Shown here: positions 1-8,579 of the stretch, piece after piece
Position numbering within the stretch: position 1 is the first letter of the stretch
Layout: each line of letters begins with the position of its first letter
NCBI RefSeq assembly: GCF_044810985.1
Contig: NZ_CP085242.1
Location: 806,001 to 870,000, forward strand
Source of the DNA: Marinospirillum sp031581385
GTDB taxonomy: Bacteria > Pseudomonadota > Gammaproteobacteria > Pseudomonadales > Halomonadaceae
Reading direction: 5' to 3'
Length of the DNA: 64,000 bases
The notes under the pieces: generated by a model
What the model saw: the letters and a program-made list of their open reading frames with translations, nothing else
Database searches by the model: none
What the model was told of the DNA's origin: nothing
Position numbers and translations under genes: made by a program

Positions 1-264
1 ATAGGCCGTCTCTTCCTCCACCTTGACCTGAAATACACTGTTTGCGGGCACATTAAAGCTTTGCCCCTTGTGAAAACTGCGCAATGCCGGATCACCGGGC
101 AAAAGCACCTGCAGGGTGCCGGACACCACGGTCATCTCCTCGTCCTTCGATGTCGAGAATTCGTACTCTCCTACAGCCATTACGCCCATCGTCAAGGGGC
201 CATCGGCATTGGTCAGGGCTATGGATTTTACCTGACCATCAAAATACTCGTTTACTTCTAACAT
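1..264 (-). CDS. ppnP: Pyrimidine/purine nucleoside phosphorylase PpnP (DUF1255), 3' end cut by the window
   Basis: The first 88 codons are present, starting at the ATG at 264. The protein begins MLEVNEYFDGQVKSIAL and continues with GVMAVGEYEFST, EEMTVVSGTL and FNVPANSVFQVKVEE, which is the compact cupin of the YaiE/PpnP family. Members are usually about 93-95 residues, so only a few C-terminal residues are missing. Family knowledge: PpnP cleaves nucleosides with phosphate to give free base and ribose 1-phosphate in the cytoplasm. The gene is divergent from the RNA methyltransferase at 351. Recognition is by sequence pattern alone. Confidence 0.9.
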   Translation of the reverse strand, partial: MLEVNEYFDGQVKSIALTNADGPLTMGVMAVGEYEFSTSKDEEMTVVSGTLQVLLPGDPALRSFHKGQSFNVPANSVFQVKVEEETAY

Positions 265-350
265 GGGTTGCTTCCTATCTGGAGTAAAGTTTTATTATCA
301 ACTGCCCGAGTGTTTTATACTAGCGGCTTAATGCACTTTCAGGATGCTTC

Positions 351-1121
351 ATGATCAGTAAAAACCAGGCCAAGACCCTGCGCGCCCTGCACAAGAAAAA
401 ATACCGCCGTGAATACCAGCAGTTTCTGGTTGAGGGTGAAAAAAGTGTAGTGGAACTGCTGGCCTCCGGCTGGCCACTGCAGCAACTTTTTGCCAGCGAG
501 GAGTTTTTACGGGCTCACGCCTCACTGATCGCCGATATTCCTGAAAAAGTCACCTCGGCCACGGCCAATGAGCTGACCCAACTGGGTACGCTGGTCAGCA
601 ATCAGGCTGCTCTGGCGATTGTGCAAATCCCTGAAGAGCAATCTCTGAATTGGCAGCCGGGCGAATGGCTGCTGGCTCTGGATCAAATCAATGACCCCGG
701 AAATCTGGGCACTATTTTGCGGATTGCCGACTGGTACGGTATCCGCAAGGTCATGTGTTCACCGGGCACAGCGGATCTTTACAACCCCAAGGTGATTGCA
801 GCCAGCAAGGGCTCCTTTTTACGGGTGCAGGTCAGCTATCAACCTCTGGAGCCTTTTTTGCAGAGCCTGCCTGAAAAGGCTTCTGTGCTGGGTGCTTTTC
901 TGGAAGGAGAGTCGATTCACCGGCTGCAACTGGCTGATCCGGGTCAGGGGGGCGTGCTGGTCATGGGCAGTGAGGCTCAGGGCATCAGCGCAGAGGTGGC
1001 AGCTCTAATCAACCGCCAGGTGACCATTCCCGCCTTTGGCGCGGCTGAATCCCTGAATGTGGGGGTGGCCACAGCCATTCTCTGCGATAACCTCAAGCGC
1101 CTTGAAGACGCTGCAGATTAG
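351..1121 (+). CDS. TrmH/SpoU-family RNA 2'-O-methyltransferase
   Basis: The 256-residue protein shows the three SPOUT motifs in order. Motif 1 is NDPGNLGTILRIADWYG near residue 112, motif 2 is VLVMGSEAQGIS near 203, and motif 3 is PAFGAAESLNVGVATAIL near 227. The N-terminal 100 residues resemble the substrate-binding domain of RlmB-like enzymes. It should methylate a ribose 2'-OH in rRNA or tRNA using SAM through a knotted dimer; the target site cannot be told from sequence. The start is the ATG preceded by AGGA six bases upstream. Its 3' end overlaps the convergent helicase gene by 29 bp. Confidence 0.85.
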   Translation: MISKNQAKTLRALHKKKYRREYQQFLVEGEKSVVELLASGWPLQQLFASEEFLRAHASLIADIPEKVTSATANELTQLGTLVSNQAALAIVQIPEEQSLNWQPGEWLLALDQINDPGNLGTILRIADWYGIRKVMCSPGTADLYNPKVIAASKGSFLRVQVSYQPLEPFLQSLPEKASVLGAFLEGESIHRLQLADPGQGGVLVMGSEAQGISAEVAALINRQVTIPAFGAAESLNVGVATAILCDNLKRLEDAAD

Positions 1122-3363
1122 CAACCTCTTCCTTGAGGCGCTTCAAACCGGCCTGATCAAAGCGGATATCCAGCAGGCGGCAGGGATAATCGCCCTCAAC
1201 CCGCAGTAACTGGCCTTCCCCGAATTGCTGATGACTGACCCTGTCTCCTGGGCCGATCACTCCCGATTGGACCCTGGCGGGAGCAGGAGCCGATTGCGAT
1301 TCTTCCTGACGCCAGGTGAACTCAGGCAAAACCTTTTTACTGACCTGCTGCCAGTAGTTTTGCAAAAGTTTGGGGTAGGCAACCGAACGCGACGGGGTTG
1401 AAGTGGCTTCACTGTCCAGATGTTCAGCCACAAACAAGGCATCCTGAATCTGGGCTTCCTGCAAAAAACGACTGCGCGGGCCACTGCCCTCACCTTCGGC
1501 CAGGACAAGATGCTGGCGGGCGCGGGTGACGGCCACATAAAAAAGCCGCCTTTCTGCTTCCTCTTCGGCCGGAGTCAGGCGACTGAAGCCGGAAGTATAG
1601 GGAAAGTCCCCTTCATTGAGGCCATAAACCCCAACCCAGTCCCATTCCAGACCCTTGGCAGCATGCACCGTGAGGATTTCCACCTGGGTGGCCTGCTGAT
1701 GGGCCAGGCTGGCTGAGCCTTCCTGTTGGGCGACTTCCAACTCCTGAATCCATTCGCCCAGACCGGTTTTGCTTTGCCGGGCATAACGCCTCAGCCCTTC
1801 AATCAGGCGCAAAGCTTCATCGCCGCTTTCCTTGCTGGCTGCAGTTTTCTTCAACTGCTCCAGGGCATCGGTTTCCGTCAATACCAGATCCAGAAAAGCC
1901 TGGGGCTGTAAACTCTGAGCACGGGTTGCCAGTTTTTGCAAAAGCTTCAAACGCTTGACCAACCGCTGACGTTTGGCGGGAGGCAGCCGATCCAGGTTGG
2001 CCTCCAGATGCGCCTGACCCTGCATGCGGGCCTGCACCAGAGCCTGGCGTTCAGGATCGGTCAGATACAGGGTGGGAAAACTGAGCAACTGGTAAAAATC
2101 AGCCTGGGCCGCTGGATGCTGAAAATTGATTTTGCGCCCCGGTGCCGAATTCAAAGCCAGACGGGCATAAGCCAGCAACCCCTTGATCTGGGGACGATTG
2201 AAAATGAAATGCTGCTGACGCGCCAGCTGAAAGGGCTGATGGGCCTTGAGGAATTCCAGCTGCACCGCCAGGCTTTGTGACCAGCTGCGCACCAGAACAG
2301 CGGCTGAGCCCTGCGGATGCTGTTGTTGCCAGCCCTGGAGACTGCTTAACAACCAGGTCGCTCCCTGACCCTGCTCTATTGCTGTGGCTTGCGGCTTGAC
2401 GGCCAGGGTCAGCTGGGGGGGCCTTTCTCGGTTATGCTGAATCACCTGATTGGCCGTCAGCGCCAGACTGTGGCCGAAACGAAAAGTGCCGGACAGGGGA
2501 TAATCCATCACACCCTGAAAATCACGATGAAAGCGGTGCAGCATATAATCGGGACGGGCACCCCGCCATTCATAAATACACTGGTCAACATCTCCCACGG
2601 CCATCACCTGGGCCTGACCGGCCAGAGTCACCAGCAGTTCCTGTTGAACCTCATTGATGTCCTGATACTCATCGACCACCAGATAATCCAGAAAACCACT
2701 CAGGCGCTGCCTGACCTCAGGCTGTTCCTGAATCACCTGCAAAGGCCGCCAGAGCAGATCATCAAAAAACATCACCTGCTGCTCAGCCAGCAAGGTCTCC
2801 TGCTCGGCAAAAGCCTGCACAAAGTGGCCCTGAGTGCTGGGTAAACCCAGGTTTTCGGCCACTTCTTCCGGGGTTTTCAGGCCGCTTTTAACCAGGGTAC
2901 AGAAACTTTTGAAGGCATCCAGGGCGTCTTCTTCCAGCCAGGGCTGGGGGTCTTCTCCCAGATTCTCGGCAAGGCGTTTCAGGGCCTGGCGGCTGAAGCT
3001 GTCCTGCATCCATTCTTCCTGGTGCAGACGCCGCTGTGACAAGAGGCCCCAGCGCACCAGGCTGGAGGTCAAACGGTGGCCCAGAGAATGAAAGGTGCGC
3101 ACATCAGGCAGCGGAGACGCAGACTGGAGATCAACCGCCCTGGCCTGGAGTTTGGCCGTGAAATCCTCTTTTGCGGCCCGGTTGTACATCACCACCAAAA
3201 GGCGTTTGGCAGCTACCCCCTGGTTGAGAAGATGGATCACTCTGGCCACCAGAGTGGTGGTTTTACCGGAACCCGCCACCGCTCGCACCCGGGCATGACC
3301 CTTCTGGTGGTGGATCACTGCCTGCTGCTCCGGGGTAAAACGAATCCAACTCAAGAGAAACAA
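1093..3363 (-). CDS. UvrD/Rep-like superfamily I DNA helicase
   Basis: The protein is about 756 residues. Walker A is AVAGSGKTTTLVARVI near residue 29. The Walker B/motif II region is DYLVVDEYQDINEVQ, motif III is VGDVDQCIYEWRGARP, and late motifs include LTVHAAKGLEWDWV and RRLFYVAVTRARQHLVLA. Family knowledge: these are 3'-5' ATP-driven helicases in repair or recombination. The last 60 residues form a small UvrD-C-like tail (GPGDRVSHQQFGEGQLLRVEG). The start is uncertain: TTG at 3363, or TTG at 3354 that forms a TTGA overlap with the DUF1285 stop. There is no ATG before the Walker A. It is the last gene of the operon and overlaps the methyltransferase end. Confidence 0.88.
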   Translation of the reverse strand: MFLLSWIRFTPEQQAVIHHQKGHARVRAVAGSGKTTTLVARVIHLLNQGVAAKRLLVVMYNRAAKEDFTAKLQARAVDLQSASPLPDVRTFHSLGHRLTSSLVRWGLLSQRRLHQEEWMQDSFSRQALKRLAENLGEDPQPWLEEDALDAFKSFCTLVKSGLKTPEEVAENLGLPSTQGHFVQAFAEQETLLAEQQVMFFDDLLWRPLQVIQEQPEVRQRLSGFLDYLVVDEYQDINEVQQELLVTLAGQAQVMAVGDVDQCIYEWRGARPDYMLHRFHRDFQGVMDYPLSGTFRFGHSLALTANQVIQHNRERPPQLTLAVKPQATAIEQGQGATWLLSSLQGWQQQHPQGSAAVLVRSWSQSLAVQLEFLKAHQPFQLARQQHFIFNRPQIKGLLAYARLALNSAPGRKINFQHPAAQADFYQLLSFPTLYLTDPERQALVQARMQGQAHLEANLDRLPPAKRQRLVKRLKLLQKLATRAQSLQPQAFLDLVLTETDALEQLKKTAASKESGDEALRLIEGLRRYARQSKTGLGEWIQELEVAQQEGSASLAHQQATQVEILTVHAAKGLEWDWVGVYGLNEGDFPYTSGFSRLTPAEEEAERRLFYVAVTRARQHLVLAEGEGSGPRSRFLQEAQIQDALFVAEHLDSEATSTPSRSVAYPKLLQNYWQQVSKKVLPEFTWRQEESQSAPAPARVQSGVIGPGDRVSHQQFGEGQLLRVEGDYPCRLLDIRFDQAGLKRLKEEVANLQRLQGA

Positions 3364-3917
3364 CCCAGAGAAAACTCCTGACCGCAGCTGGTCAGGATCA
3401 TACAGGTTTGACCGTCACCCTCTCTGGCTTCTGCCCAGTCCACCAGTTGATAATAAACCTGTGGCAGCAACCGGGCTTGCAAGCGGCCTCGAACCAACGC
3501 ATAAGGGCGCGGCTCGCCGTCATCCAGTAAGCGAACTTCCAGCGGATGATCGGCATCCAGGTAAAATTCATCACTGACGTTGGTTTGCAGGCGGATCCGG
3601 GCGTCTTTGCCTTCACCTTCACGCTCGGCCAGCAAGACCAGAAAAGGGGCATCTTCCACCGCAACCGCGACCTTTTCCACGGGAGTCACCAGATAATGCT
3701 GCCCATCTTCCTCCTTGCGCAGCAGGGTGGAAAAAAGCCTCACCAAAGCCGTACGGGTGAAGGGCTGGCCTTCGTGATACCACTGGCCATTGCGATCAAT
3801 GCGCAGATCAACCTCAACCTGGGTTGGTGGCTGCCATTCATCCACCGGCAAATCTGGGGTTTCACCCGTGTTTTTTTCAATACGGGTAATCAGGCCGTTC
3901 AGGGAAGCTGCAGTCAT
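3351..3917 (-). CDS. DUF1285 family protein
   Basis: This 188-residue soluble protein matches the DUF1285 pattern: VDLRIDRNGQWYHEGQPFTR near residue 36, VRLFSTLLRKEEDGQHYLVTPVEK and LRLQTNVSDEFYLDADHPL. Family knowledge: DUF1285 is a beta-rich domain of unknown function found in proteobacteria, and in Pseudomonas it sits between tatD and a TetR regulator, as here. The ATG at 3917 lies just after the TetR stop and has no strong Shine-Dalgarno, so translation is probably coupled. It overlaps the downstream helicase by about 10 bp. No function can be inferred beyond operon membership. Confidence 0.85.
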   Translation of the reverse strand: MTAASLNGLITRIEKNTGETPDLPVDEWQPPTQVEVDLRIDRNGQWYHEGQPFTRTALVRLFSTLLRKEEDGQHYLVTPVEKVAVAVEDAPFLVLLAEREGEGKDARIRLQTNVSDEFYLDADHPLEVRLLDDGEPRPYALVRGRLQARLLPQVYYQLVDWAEAREGDGQTCMILTSCGQEFSLGCFS

Positions 3918-3919
3918 GA

Positions 3920-4597
3920 TCAGGAATCGGTTGCTTTGGGTTTGTTGGCTTCCAGGTGTTTTTTACCACGCTGGCCGCGGTTGCCCAGGCGCACGCCGAT
4001 ATCCATCATAAAACGGAAGAATTCATCTTTGTCCTGAATCACATCCTGAAAGAATTCCGACTGGTAAAGCACGGCTGCACCGTGCACAAAAGCCCAGGAA
4101 GCGCAGTAATGAAAATAAGCAGGAACTTCTTCCAGATGACCTTCTTCGACACGGCCACTGATCAGGTCTGACAGGCTTTCCAGGTTCCTGGCACGAAACT
4201 GATGCAGTTCTTCGATCATTTCGGGGATGACATTGGCCTTGACCAGCTTTTCTTCCAGGCGGTTGAACAGCAGGTATTTAGCCGGTTCCTGCATGCGAAA
4301 TTCAAAGTAGGCCTTGGACAGGGCTTCCTTGTTTTCAGCAATTTCCGGCAATTGAAACAGGCTCGCCATTTCACGCTCATAATCCAGCATCAGGCGCAGA
4401 TAGATTTCCGCCTTGGTACTGAAGTGCTTGTAGATGGTGCCCTTGCCGATATTGACCTTTTCGGCAATCATTTCAACTGTCACCTTGTCTTCGCCCTGCT
4501 CCAGGAACAGCTCCAGGGCTGCTTCCAGAATTCGGGCTTCACGCTGTCGAAATTCCCTGACGCGGCGTGCTTGTTTTTCTACCGGTGATTCAGCCAT
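3920..4597 (-). CDS. TetR/AcrR family transcriptional regulator
   Basis: The helix-turn-helix is clear: RILEAALELFLEQGEDKVTVEMIAEKVNIGKGTIYKHFSTKAEIYL, in the first 70 residues. A helical ligand domain follows, with HYCASWAFVHGAAVLYQSEFF. The start chosen is the ATG at 4597 (MAESPVEKQ), because GAGGAG lies six bases upstream; a TTG nine codons earlier is less likely. The order TatD, TetR, DUF1285 matches the Pseudomonas PA2959-PA2957 neighbourhood. The C-terminus is basic (RGQRGKKHLEANKPKA). Target genes and ligand are unknown. Confidence 0.88.
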   Translation of the reverse strand: MAESPVEKQARRVREFRQREARILEAALELFLEQGEDKVTVEMIAEKVNIGKGTIYKHFSTKAEIYLRLMLDYEREMASLFQLPEIAENKEALSKAYFEFRMQEPAKYLLFNRLEEKLVKANVIPEMIEELHQFRARNLESLSDLISGRVEEGHLEEVPAYFHYCASWAFVHGAAVLYQSEFFQDVIQDKDEFFRFMMDIGVRLGNRGQRGKKHLEANKPKATDS

Positions 4598-4633
4598 GAA
4601 TTGCTCCTCAGACTTGTGACTCAATTAGCCGTT

Positions 4634-5476
4634 TCAGTCAACAAGGTAATCTTCTTTATTGCTGCTGACAAGCCCGGGCGCCTGATTCCTGGCCAGAGGG
4701 AAAAGACGAAAAAAGTTTTCAGTGGTCTGGTAGGCCAGAAACTCACTATCCAGACCCCGCAAGTCAGCAATGAATTCCGCCACATCCCGCACGTAACCTG
4801 GTTCATTTTGTTGCCCGCGATGGGGCACCGGTGCCAGATAAGGGCTGTCGGTTTCCACCAGCAAACGATCCAGAGGCAAAGCTTCAGCCACCTTGCGCAG
4901 CTGTTTGGCCGAGTTGAAGGTCACAATGCCGGACAGGGAAATATAAAAACCCAGCCCCACCATCTGACGGGCAAAATCCAGGTCTTCAGTAAAGCAGTGA
5001 ATGACCCCCTGCCCGCCTTTTTCGGCATAGGCTTTCAGCAATTCCAGCGTATCTTCCCTGGCTTCCCGGGTATGCACGATTACCGGTTTGTTAACCGCCA
5101 GAGCAGCATCCAGGTGCATCTGGAAGTAGTCCTTTTGCAGCTGATGATTATCCTGGTCGTAGTGATAATCCAGACCGGTTTCGCCCAGAGCCACGATGTC
5201 TTCCGCTTCCCCCAGCTTGATCAATTCTTCCAGGCTGAGAGGTTGATCCGGCTGATGCAGGGGATGCAAACCCACACTGAGGCTGACATCGGTGTAGGGT
5301 TGAATCAGCTTGCGCAGGTCATCCAACTGAAAGGGGTTGACGTTGATGCAGAGAAAGTGCCCGACCCCTCGCTGCCGCGCTTTTTCCAGCACGGCATCCA
5401 GACCGCCCTCAGGGCCTGTCGAGGTTTTCTGCAAGTCCAGCATGTCGAGATGGCAGTGGGAATCAACCAGCCACAT
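4634..5476 (-). CDS. TatD family metal-dependent hydrolase
   Basis: This 280-residue TIM-barrel amidohydrolase starts MWLVDSHCHLD, giving the first metal-binding HxH. Further motifs are ALGETGLDYHYD near residue 97, PVIVHTREAREDTL with its metal histidine, GVIHCFTED, and LLVETDSPYLAPVPHRG near 205 with the conserved Asp. Family knowledge: TatD proteins are Mg-dependent 3'-5' exonucleases or deoxyribonucleases in the cytoplasm. It follows pilZ in the holB-tmk operon with a 14-bp gap. Confidence 0.92.
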   Translation of the reverse strand: MWLVDSHCHLDMLDLQKTSTGPEGGLDAVLEKARQRGVGHFLCINVNPFQLDDLRKLIQPYTDVSLSVGLHPLHQPDQPLSLEELIKLGEAEDIVALGETGLDYHYDQDNHQLQKDYFQMHLDAALAVNKPVIVHTREAREDTLELLKAYAEKGGQGVIHCFTEDLDFARQMVGLGFYISLSGIVTFNSAKQLRKVAEALPLDRLLVETDSPYLAPVPHRGQQNEPGYVRDVAEFIADLRGLDSEFLAYQTTENFFRLFPLARNQAPGLVSSNKEDYLVD

Positions 5477-5490
5477 AAATAGCGTTACCC

Positions 5491-5826
5491 CTAAAGAGTG
5501 TGAGTGGGTTTGTGGGTATTCAGAAGGCCAGCCAGCTGGTCTTCAATAAAGTAGCGCGGGGAGTCTTCATCTTCAGCAAAATGAATCCCGATGCCGGGTG
5601 TTTTTCGGCCCTGGGCACCCACAGGGGTACGCCAAACCATGGTGCCCACCACCTGAATAGGGTCGGGCTCATCGGCCAACTCCAGGGAAACTTGGAGGGT
5701 TTCACCCGGTGTGAAGTTGCGACTGGTGGGGATAAACAAACCACCACGCTTTAAAAAAGGCATATAGGCCGCATACAGGGCCTGCTTGTCTTTGAGCTTC
5801 AATGTCAGGGTTTTGGTTTCACTCAT
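5491..5826 (-). CDS. pilZ: PilZ domain protein, type IV pilus assembly PilZ-like
   Basis: This is a 111-residue single PilZ domain in the position of Pseudomonas pilZ, directly after holB and overlapping it by 8 bp. The core reads LKRGGLFIPTSRNFTPGETLQVSLEL, then VVGTMVWRTPVGAQGRKTPGIGIHF. The canonical c-di-GMP motif RxxxR is absent before the DxSxxG-like position, where GGLFIPT stands instead. Family knowledge: the orphan PilZ of Pseudomonas and Xanthomonas does not bind c-di-GMP but works with PilB/FimX in pilus assembly. No pil genes are in this window. Confidence 0.88.
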   Translation of the reverse strand: MSETKTLTLKLKDKQALYAAYMPFLKRGGLFIPTSRNFTPGETLQVSLELADEPDPIQVVGTMVWRTPVGAQGRKTPGIGIHFAEDEDSPRYFIEDQLAGLLNTHKPTHTL

Positions 5827-6841
5827 GGCCCAGCTCCTCGGTCAGCCTGATCAAAAGCTTTTCAATAAAAAGCTCATTGTTGGGGTTGGTCAGCAACTGA
5901 TGGTGCGCCTGTTTGAATTCAGCATCCAGATTCAAGAGCTGCTGACTGGACAAAAGTTGCTGCCAGTTTCGGTACAGGGGTAATTGACGACTGTCCGCAA
6001 CACCCGTTTCTCCAACCAGTTTAAGCCTTAGCGTATCAGCCAGCCAGCTTTGCAGATAGTCCAGCAGATCCTGCAGTGGAAAGTTTTTCAGACGCGCTGC
6101 CTGCTCACTGGGATCGGCGCCCCGGGTCATGGCTTCCAGGGTTTGCAACAACAGCTGGCGGGGTTCTTCCAGCTCCGGGGTCGCCAGTTTCACCGCCTGC
6201 AGGGGACGGCCTCCGGCTGCCTTGAGAAGTATCTCGGGGTTTTGTTCCTGTGTCAGCTGACAACTCAACCAGGCCTGACCGGTCGCCTGATCCGGCGGTT
6301 TGATGGGCCACTGCTGACAGCGGCTGCGCAGAGTCGCCGGTAAAGCGGAAGGTTGATCACTGACCAGAACAAACTGAGTGCGCGGCTCCGGCTCTTCCAG
6401 GGTTTTCAGGAGGGCATTGGCAGCATTGAGGTTCATGGCCTCGGCCGGCCAGATCAAGACCAGTTTATAGCCACCGCGTTGGGCACTTTGCTGAACCTGG
6501 GTATTCATGTCCCGCACCTGATCCACCTTGATGGCTTTACCGGGTGCTTCGGGTTCCAGGCTGTGCCAATCCGGGTGAAAGCCTGAGTCCAACAGCTGAC
6601 AGGAAGAACAGCGTCCACAGGGTTCAGTGGCCTGTGGCTGCTCACACAGCAGGTAGTGAGCCAGAGCACGCGCCAGGGTGCGTTTACCCAGGCCGGGCAA
6701 ACCGCTCAGCAGAATGGCATGCGGCAAACGCCCATCCTGCATCTGTTGCAACCATTGCCGCCAGATTTCCGCCTGCCAGGGCAGAGGCAGGGCAGGCTTC
6801 TGTTCGGCACTGGGTGAAGTTCCGGCATCCTTGAGGCTCAT
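5819..6841 (-). CDS. holB: DNA polymerase III subunit delta prime
   Basis: The protein is 340 residues. The AAA+ P-loop-like motif is LSGLPGLGKRTLARALAHYL near residue 45. The zinc module CGRCSSCQLL follows near residue 78. The sensor/SRC motif is ALPATLRSRCQQW near 175. Family knowledge: delta prime is part of the clamp loader, and its SRC motif supplies the arginine finger to the neighbouring subunit. It overlaps tmk by 4 bp and pilZ by 8 bp, which indicates translational coupling. The C-terminal collar domain is present (LLNLDAEFKQAHHQLLTNPNNELFIEKLLI). Confidence 0.93.
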   Translation of the reverse strand: MSLKDAGTSPSAEQKPALPLPWQAEIWRQWLQQMQDGRLPHAILLSGLPGLGKRTLARALAHYLLCEQPQATEPCGRCSSCQLLDSGFHPDWHSLEPEAPGKAIKVDQVRDMNTQVQQSAQRGGYKLVLIWPAEAMNLNAANALLKTLEEPEPRTQFVLVSDQPSALPATLRSRCQQWPIKPPDQATGQAWLSCQLTQEQNPEILLKAAGGRPLQAVKLATPELEEPRQLLLQTLEAMTRGADPSEQAARLKNFPLQDLLDYLQSWLADTLRLKLVGETGVADSRQLPLYRNWQQLLSSQQLLNLDAEFKQAHHQLLTNPNNELFIEKLLIRLTEELGHE

Positions 6842-7506
6842 GGCAAATCTTCTTCCTGCCTGCTTTTCCAGGCCAAAAGTGTCGGCAACAAGGCTTCCTG
6901 CAGGTCTTGCTGAACCGCTGCCAGGGGCTGGTTGGCATTAATCACCCGAAAACGCAGCGGATTTTTCAAAGCCTGGTTCAGGTAACTGTCTCGGACTCTT
7001 TGAAAGAAAGCCTGCTGCTCCTGCTCAAAACGATCCTTCTGTTCACCACGCTGGGTTACCCGTTCAGCCGCAGCAGCCACCGGCATATCCAGAAGAAAAG
7101 TCAAATCCGGTTCCAGGTCACCCTGCACCAGTTTTTCCAACTGCTGAATAGTGGCCTCACTCTGCCCGCGACCACCCCCCTGGTAGGCATAGGTGGCATC
7201 GGTAAAACGATCACAAACCACCCAGGTTCCCTGGGCCAGAGCGGGTTTGATGACTTCATCCAGATGCTGGGCGCGGGCCGCAAACATCAGTAGCAGCTCG
7301 GTCAACTCATGGGGTGTTTCCTGGCCTTTGGCCAGAAGCAGGCTGCGAATATTTTCAGCCAGAGGCGTGCCCCCCGGCTCACGGGTTGCCAGCCAGGAGA
7401 TACCGGCTGCATCCAGCTGCCGGGTAATAAATTCCAGGTTGGTGGTTTTGCCCACTCCCTCCCCACCTTCCAGGGTGATGAAACAGCCGGGTGAAGTCCT
7501 GGTCAT
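6838..7506 (-). CDS. tmk: Thymidylate kinase
   Basis: This 222-residue enzyme phosphorylates dTMP to dTDP in the cytoplasm. The P-loop is FITLEGGEGVGKTTNLEFI near residue 9. The DR(Y/F) motif is VVCDRFTDATYAYQGGGRG near 95. The acidic GLEPD-type motif appears as DLEPDLTFLLD, and the LID region contains RGEQKDRFE. Length and motifs match the bacterial family. It overlaps mltG upstream and holB downstream by 4 bp each. Confidence 0.95.
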   Translation of the reverse strand: MTRTSPGCFITLEGGEGVGKTTNLEFITRQLDAAGISWLATREPGGTPLAENIRSLLLAKGQETPHELTELLLMFAARAQHLDEVIKPALAQGTWVVCDRFTDATYAYQGGGRGQSEATIQQLEKLVQGDLEPDLTFLLDMPVAAAAERVTQRGEQKDRFEQEQQAFFQRVRDSYLNQALKNPLRFRVINANQPLAAVQQDLQEALLPTLLAWKSRQEEDLP

Positions 7507-8567
7507 TCTGCTGCTTCCTCTGCCGGTGCTAGGGATTCTTCAACGGGTGCTGCAGGCCAGGAGCGGTAATCTTCCTGGCGATTGCGCTGATATTCCCGAA
7601 CCGCACGGTTATGTTCCTGCAAGGTGCGTGAAAACTTGTGGGTGCCATCTCCCATGGCCACAAAATACAAAGTATCGCCCTCTGCTGGATCAACACTGGC
7701 CCTCAGGGATTCCTCACCCGGCAGGGCAATGGGTGTTGGTGGCAGCCCGGAAATGGTGTAGGTGTTCCAGGGCGTGGGTTCGCGCAGATCAGAGCGGGTA
7801 ATCCGACCCTGATAGCGATCACCCATGCCATAGATCACTGTCGGGTCGGTTTGCAGGCGCATGCCTTTATGCAGACGACGGGTAAACACCCCGGCAATAT
7901 CCCGACGTTCATGGGGTGCGCCTGTTTCCCGTTCGACAATGGAAGCCATAATCAAGGCCTCATAAGGCGTATCGTAAGGCAGACCAACCTGACGCTCTGC
8001 CCAGACGGCTTCCAAAAGGCTGCGCATACGCTGATGCGCCACGCGCAGAATGTCCAGATCCTGCATCCCTTTATGATAGGTGTAGGTGTCTGGAAAGAAC
8101 CAGCCTTCTGCCGGTTCATCGGGCATACCCACCGCCTCCATGATTTCTGCATCGCTCCAGTCACGGGTTGTAGGCTCAAGCTTTTCAGCCTGAGCCATGA
8201 CTTTACGCATCTGTTGAAACGTCCAGCCTTCCAGTACAGTCAGGCGATAGGTAACGATCTCCCCTTCCTGAAGTTTCTGATAAAGCTGTGGCAGGGTGAT
8301 TCCGGGTTCAATTTCATATTCCCCGGTGTGAATCGGTTCTTCCTGACTGGAAATACGCAGCCACAAGCGCATCGGCAAGGCGGAACTGATCAACCCCTCG
8401 CGCTCAAACTGATGCAGCAAACCGATAAAACTGCGTCCCTGGCCAACTTCCAGCAGTTGGGGCTCTTCAATGGCCAGAGGTTCCTGCAGTTGCTGATAAA
8501 GCCACAGCGCCAAAGCGAGAATAACGGCCAGACCCAGCGTCAAGGCAGAGAATAGGATTTTTTTCAT
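7503..8567 (-). CDS. mltG: Endolytic murein transglycosylase MltG
   Basis: The 354-residue protein has one N-terminal membrane segment (ILFSALTLGLAVILALALWLY) and a large periplasmic YceG domain. Diagnostic stretches are YEALIMASIVERETGAPHERRDIAGVFTRRL, where E within the ASIVERE motif is the catalytic glutamate, then LQTDPTVIYGMG, YNTYTISGLPPTPIALPGEES-like text and FVAMGDGTHKFSRTLQEHN. Family knowledge: MltG cleaves nascent glycan strands and sets their length. The pabC-mltG-tmk-holB order is classical. The C-terminal tail is acidic and Ala/Glu rich. Confidence 0.93.
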   Translation of the reverse strand: MKKILFSALTLGLAVILALALWLYQQLQEPLAIEEPQLLEVGQGRSFIGLLHQFEREGLISSALPMRLWLRISSQEEPIHTGEYEIEPGITLPQLYQKLQEGEIVTYRLTVLEGWTFQQMRKVMAQAEKLEPTTRDWSDAEIMEAVGMPDEPAEGWFFPDTYTYHKGMQDLDILRVAHQRMRSLLEAVWAERQVGLPYDTPYEALIMASIVERETGAPHERRDIAGVFTRRLHKGMRLQTDPTVIYGMGDRYQGRITRSDLREPTPWNTYTISGLPPTPIALPGEESLRASVDPAEGDTLYFVAMGDGTHKFSRTLQEHNRAVREYQRNRQEDYRSWPAAPVEESLAPAEEAAE

Positions 8568-8579
8568 GACTTAAGGCCC

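Noticed and set aside
4601..5482. 293-codon open frame opposite tatD
   Set aside because: Antisense shadow; TatD motifs on the minus strand explain the region.
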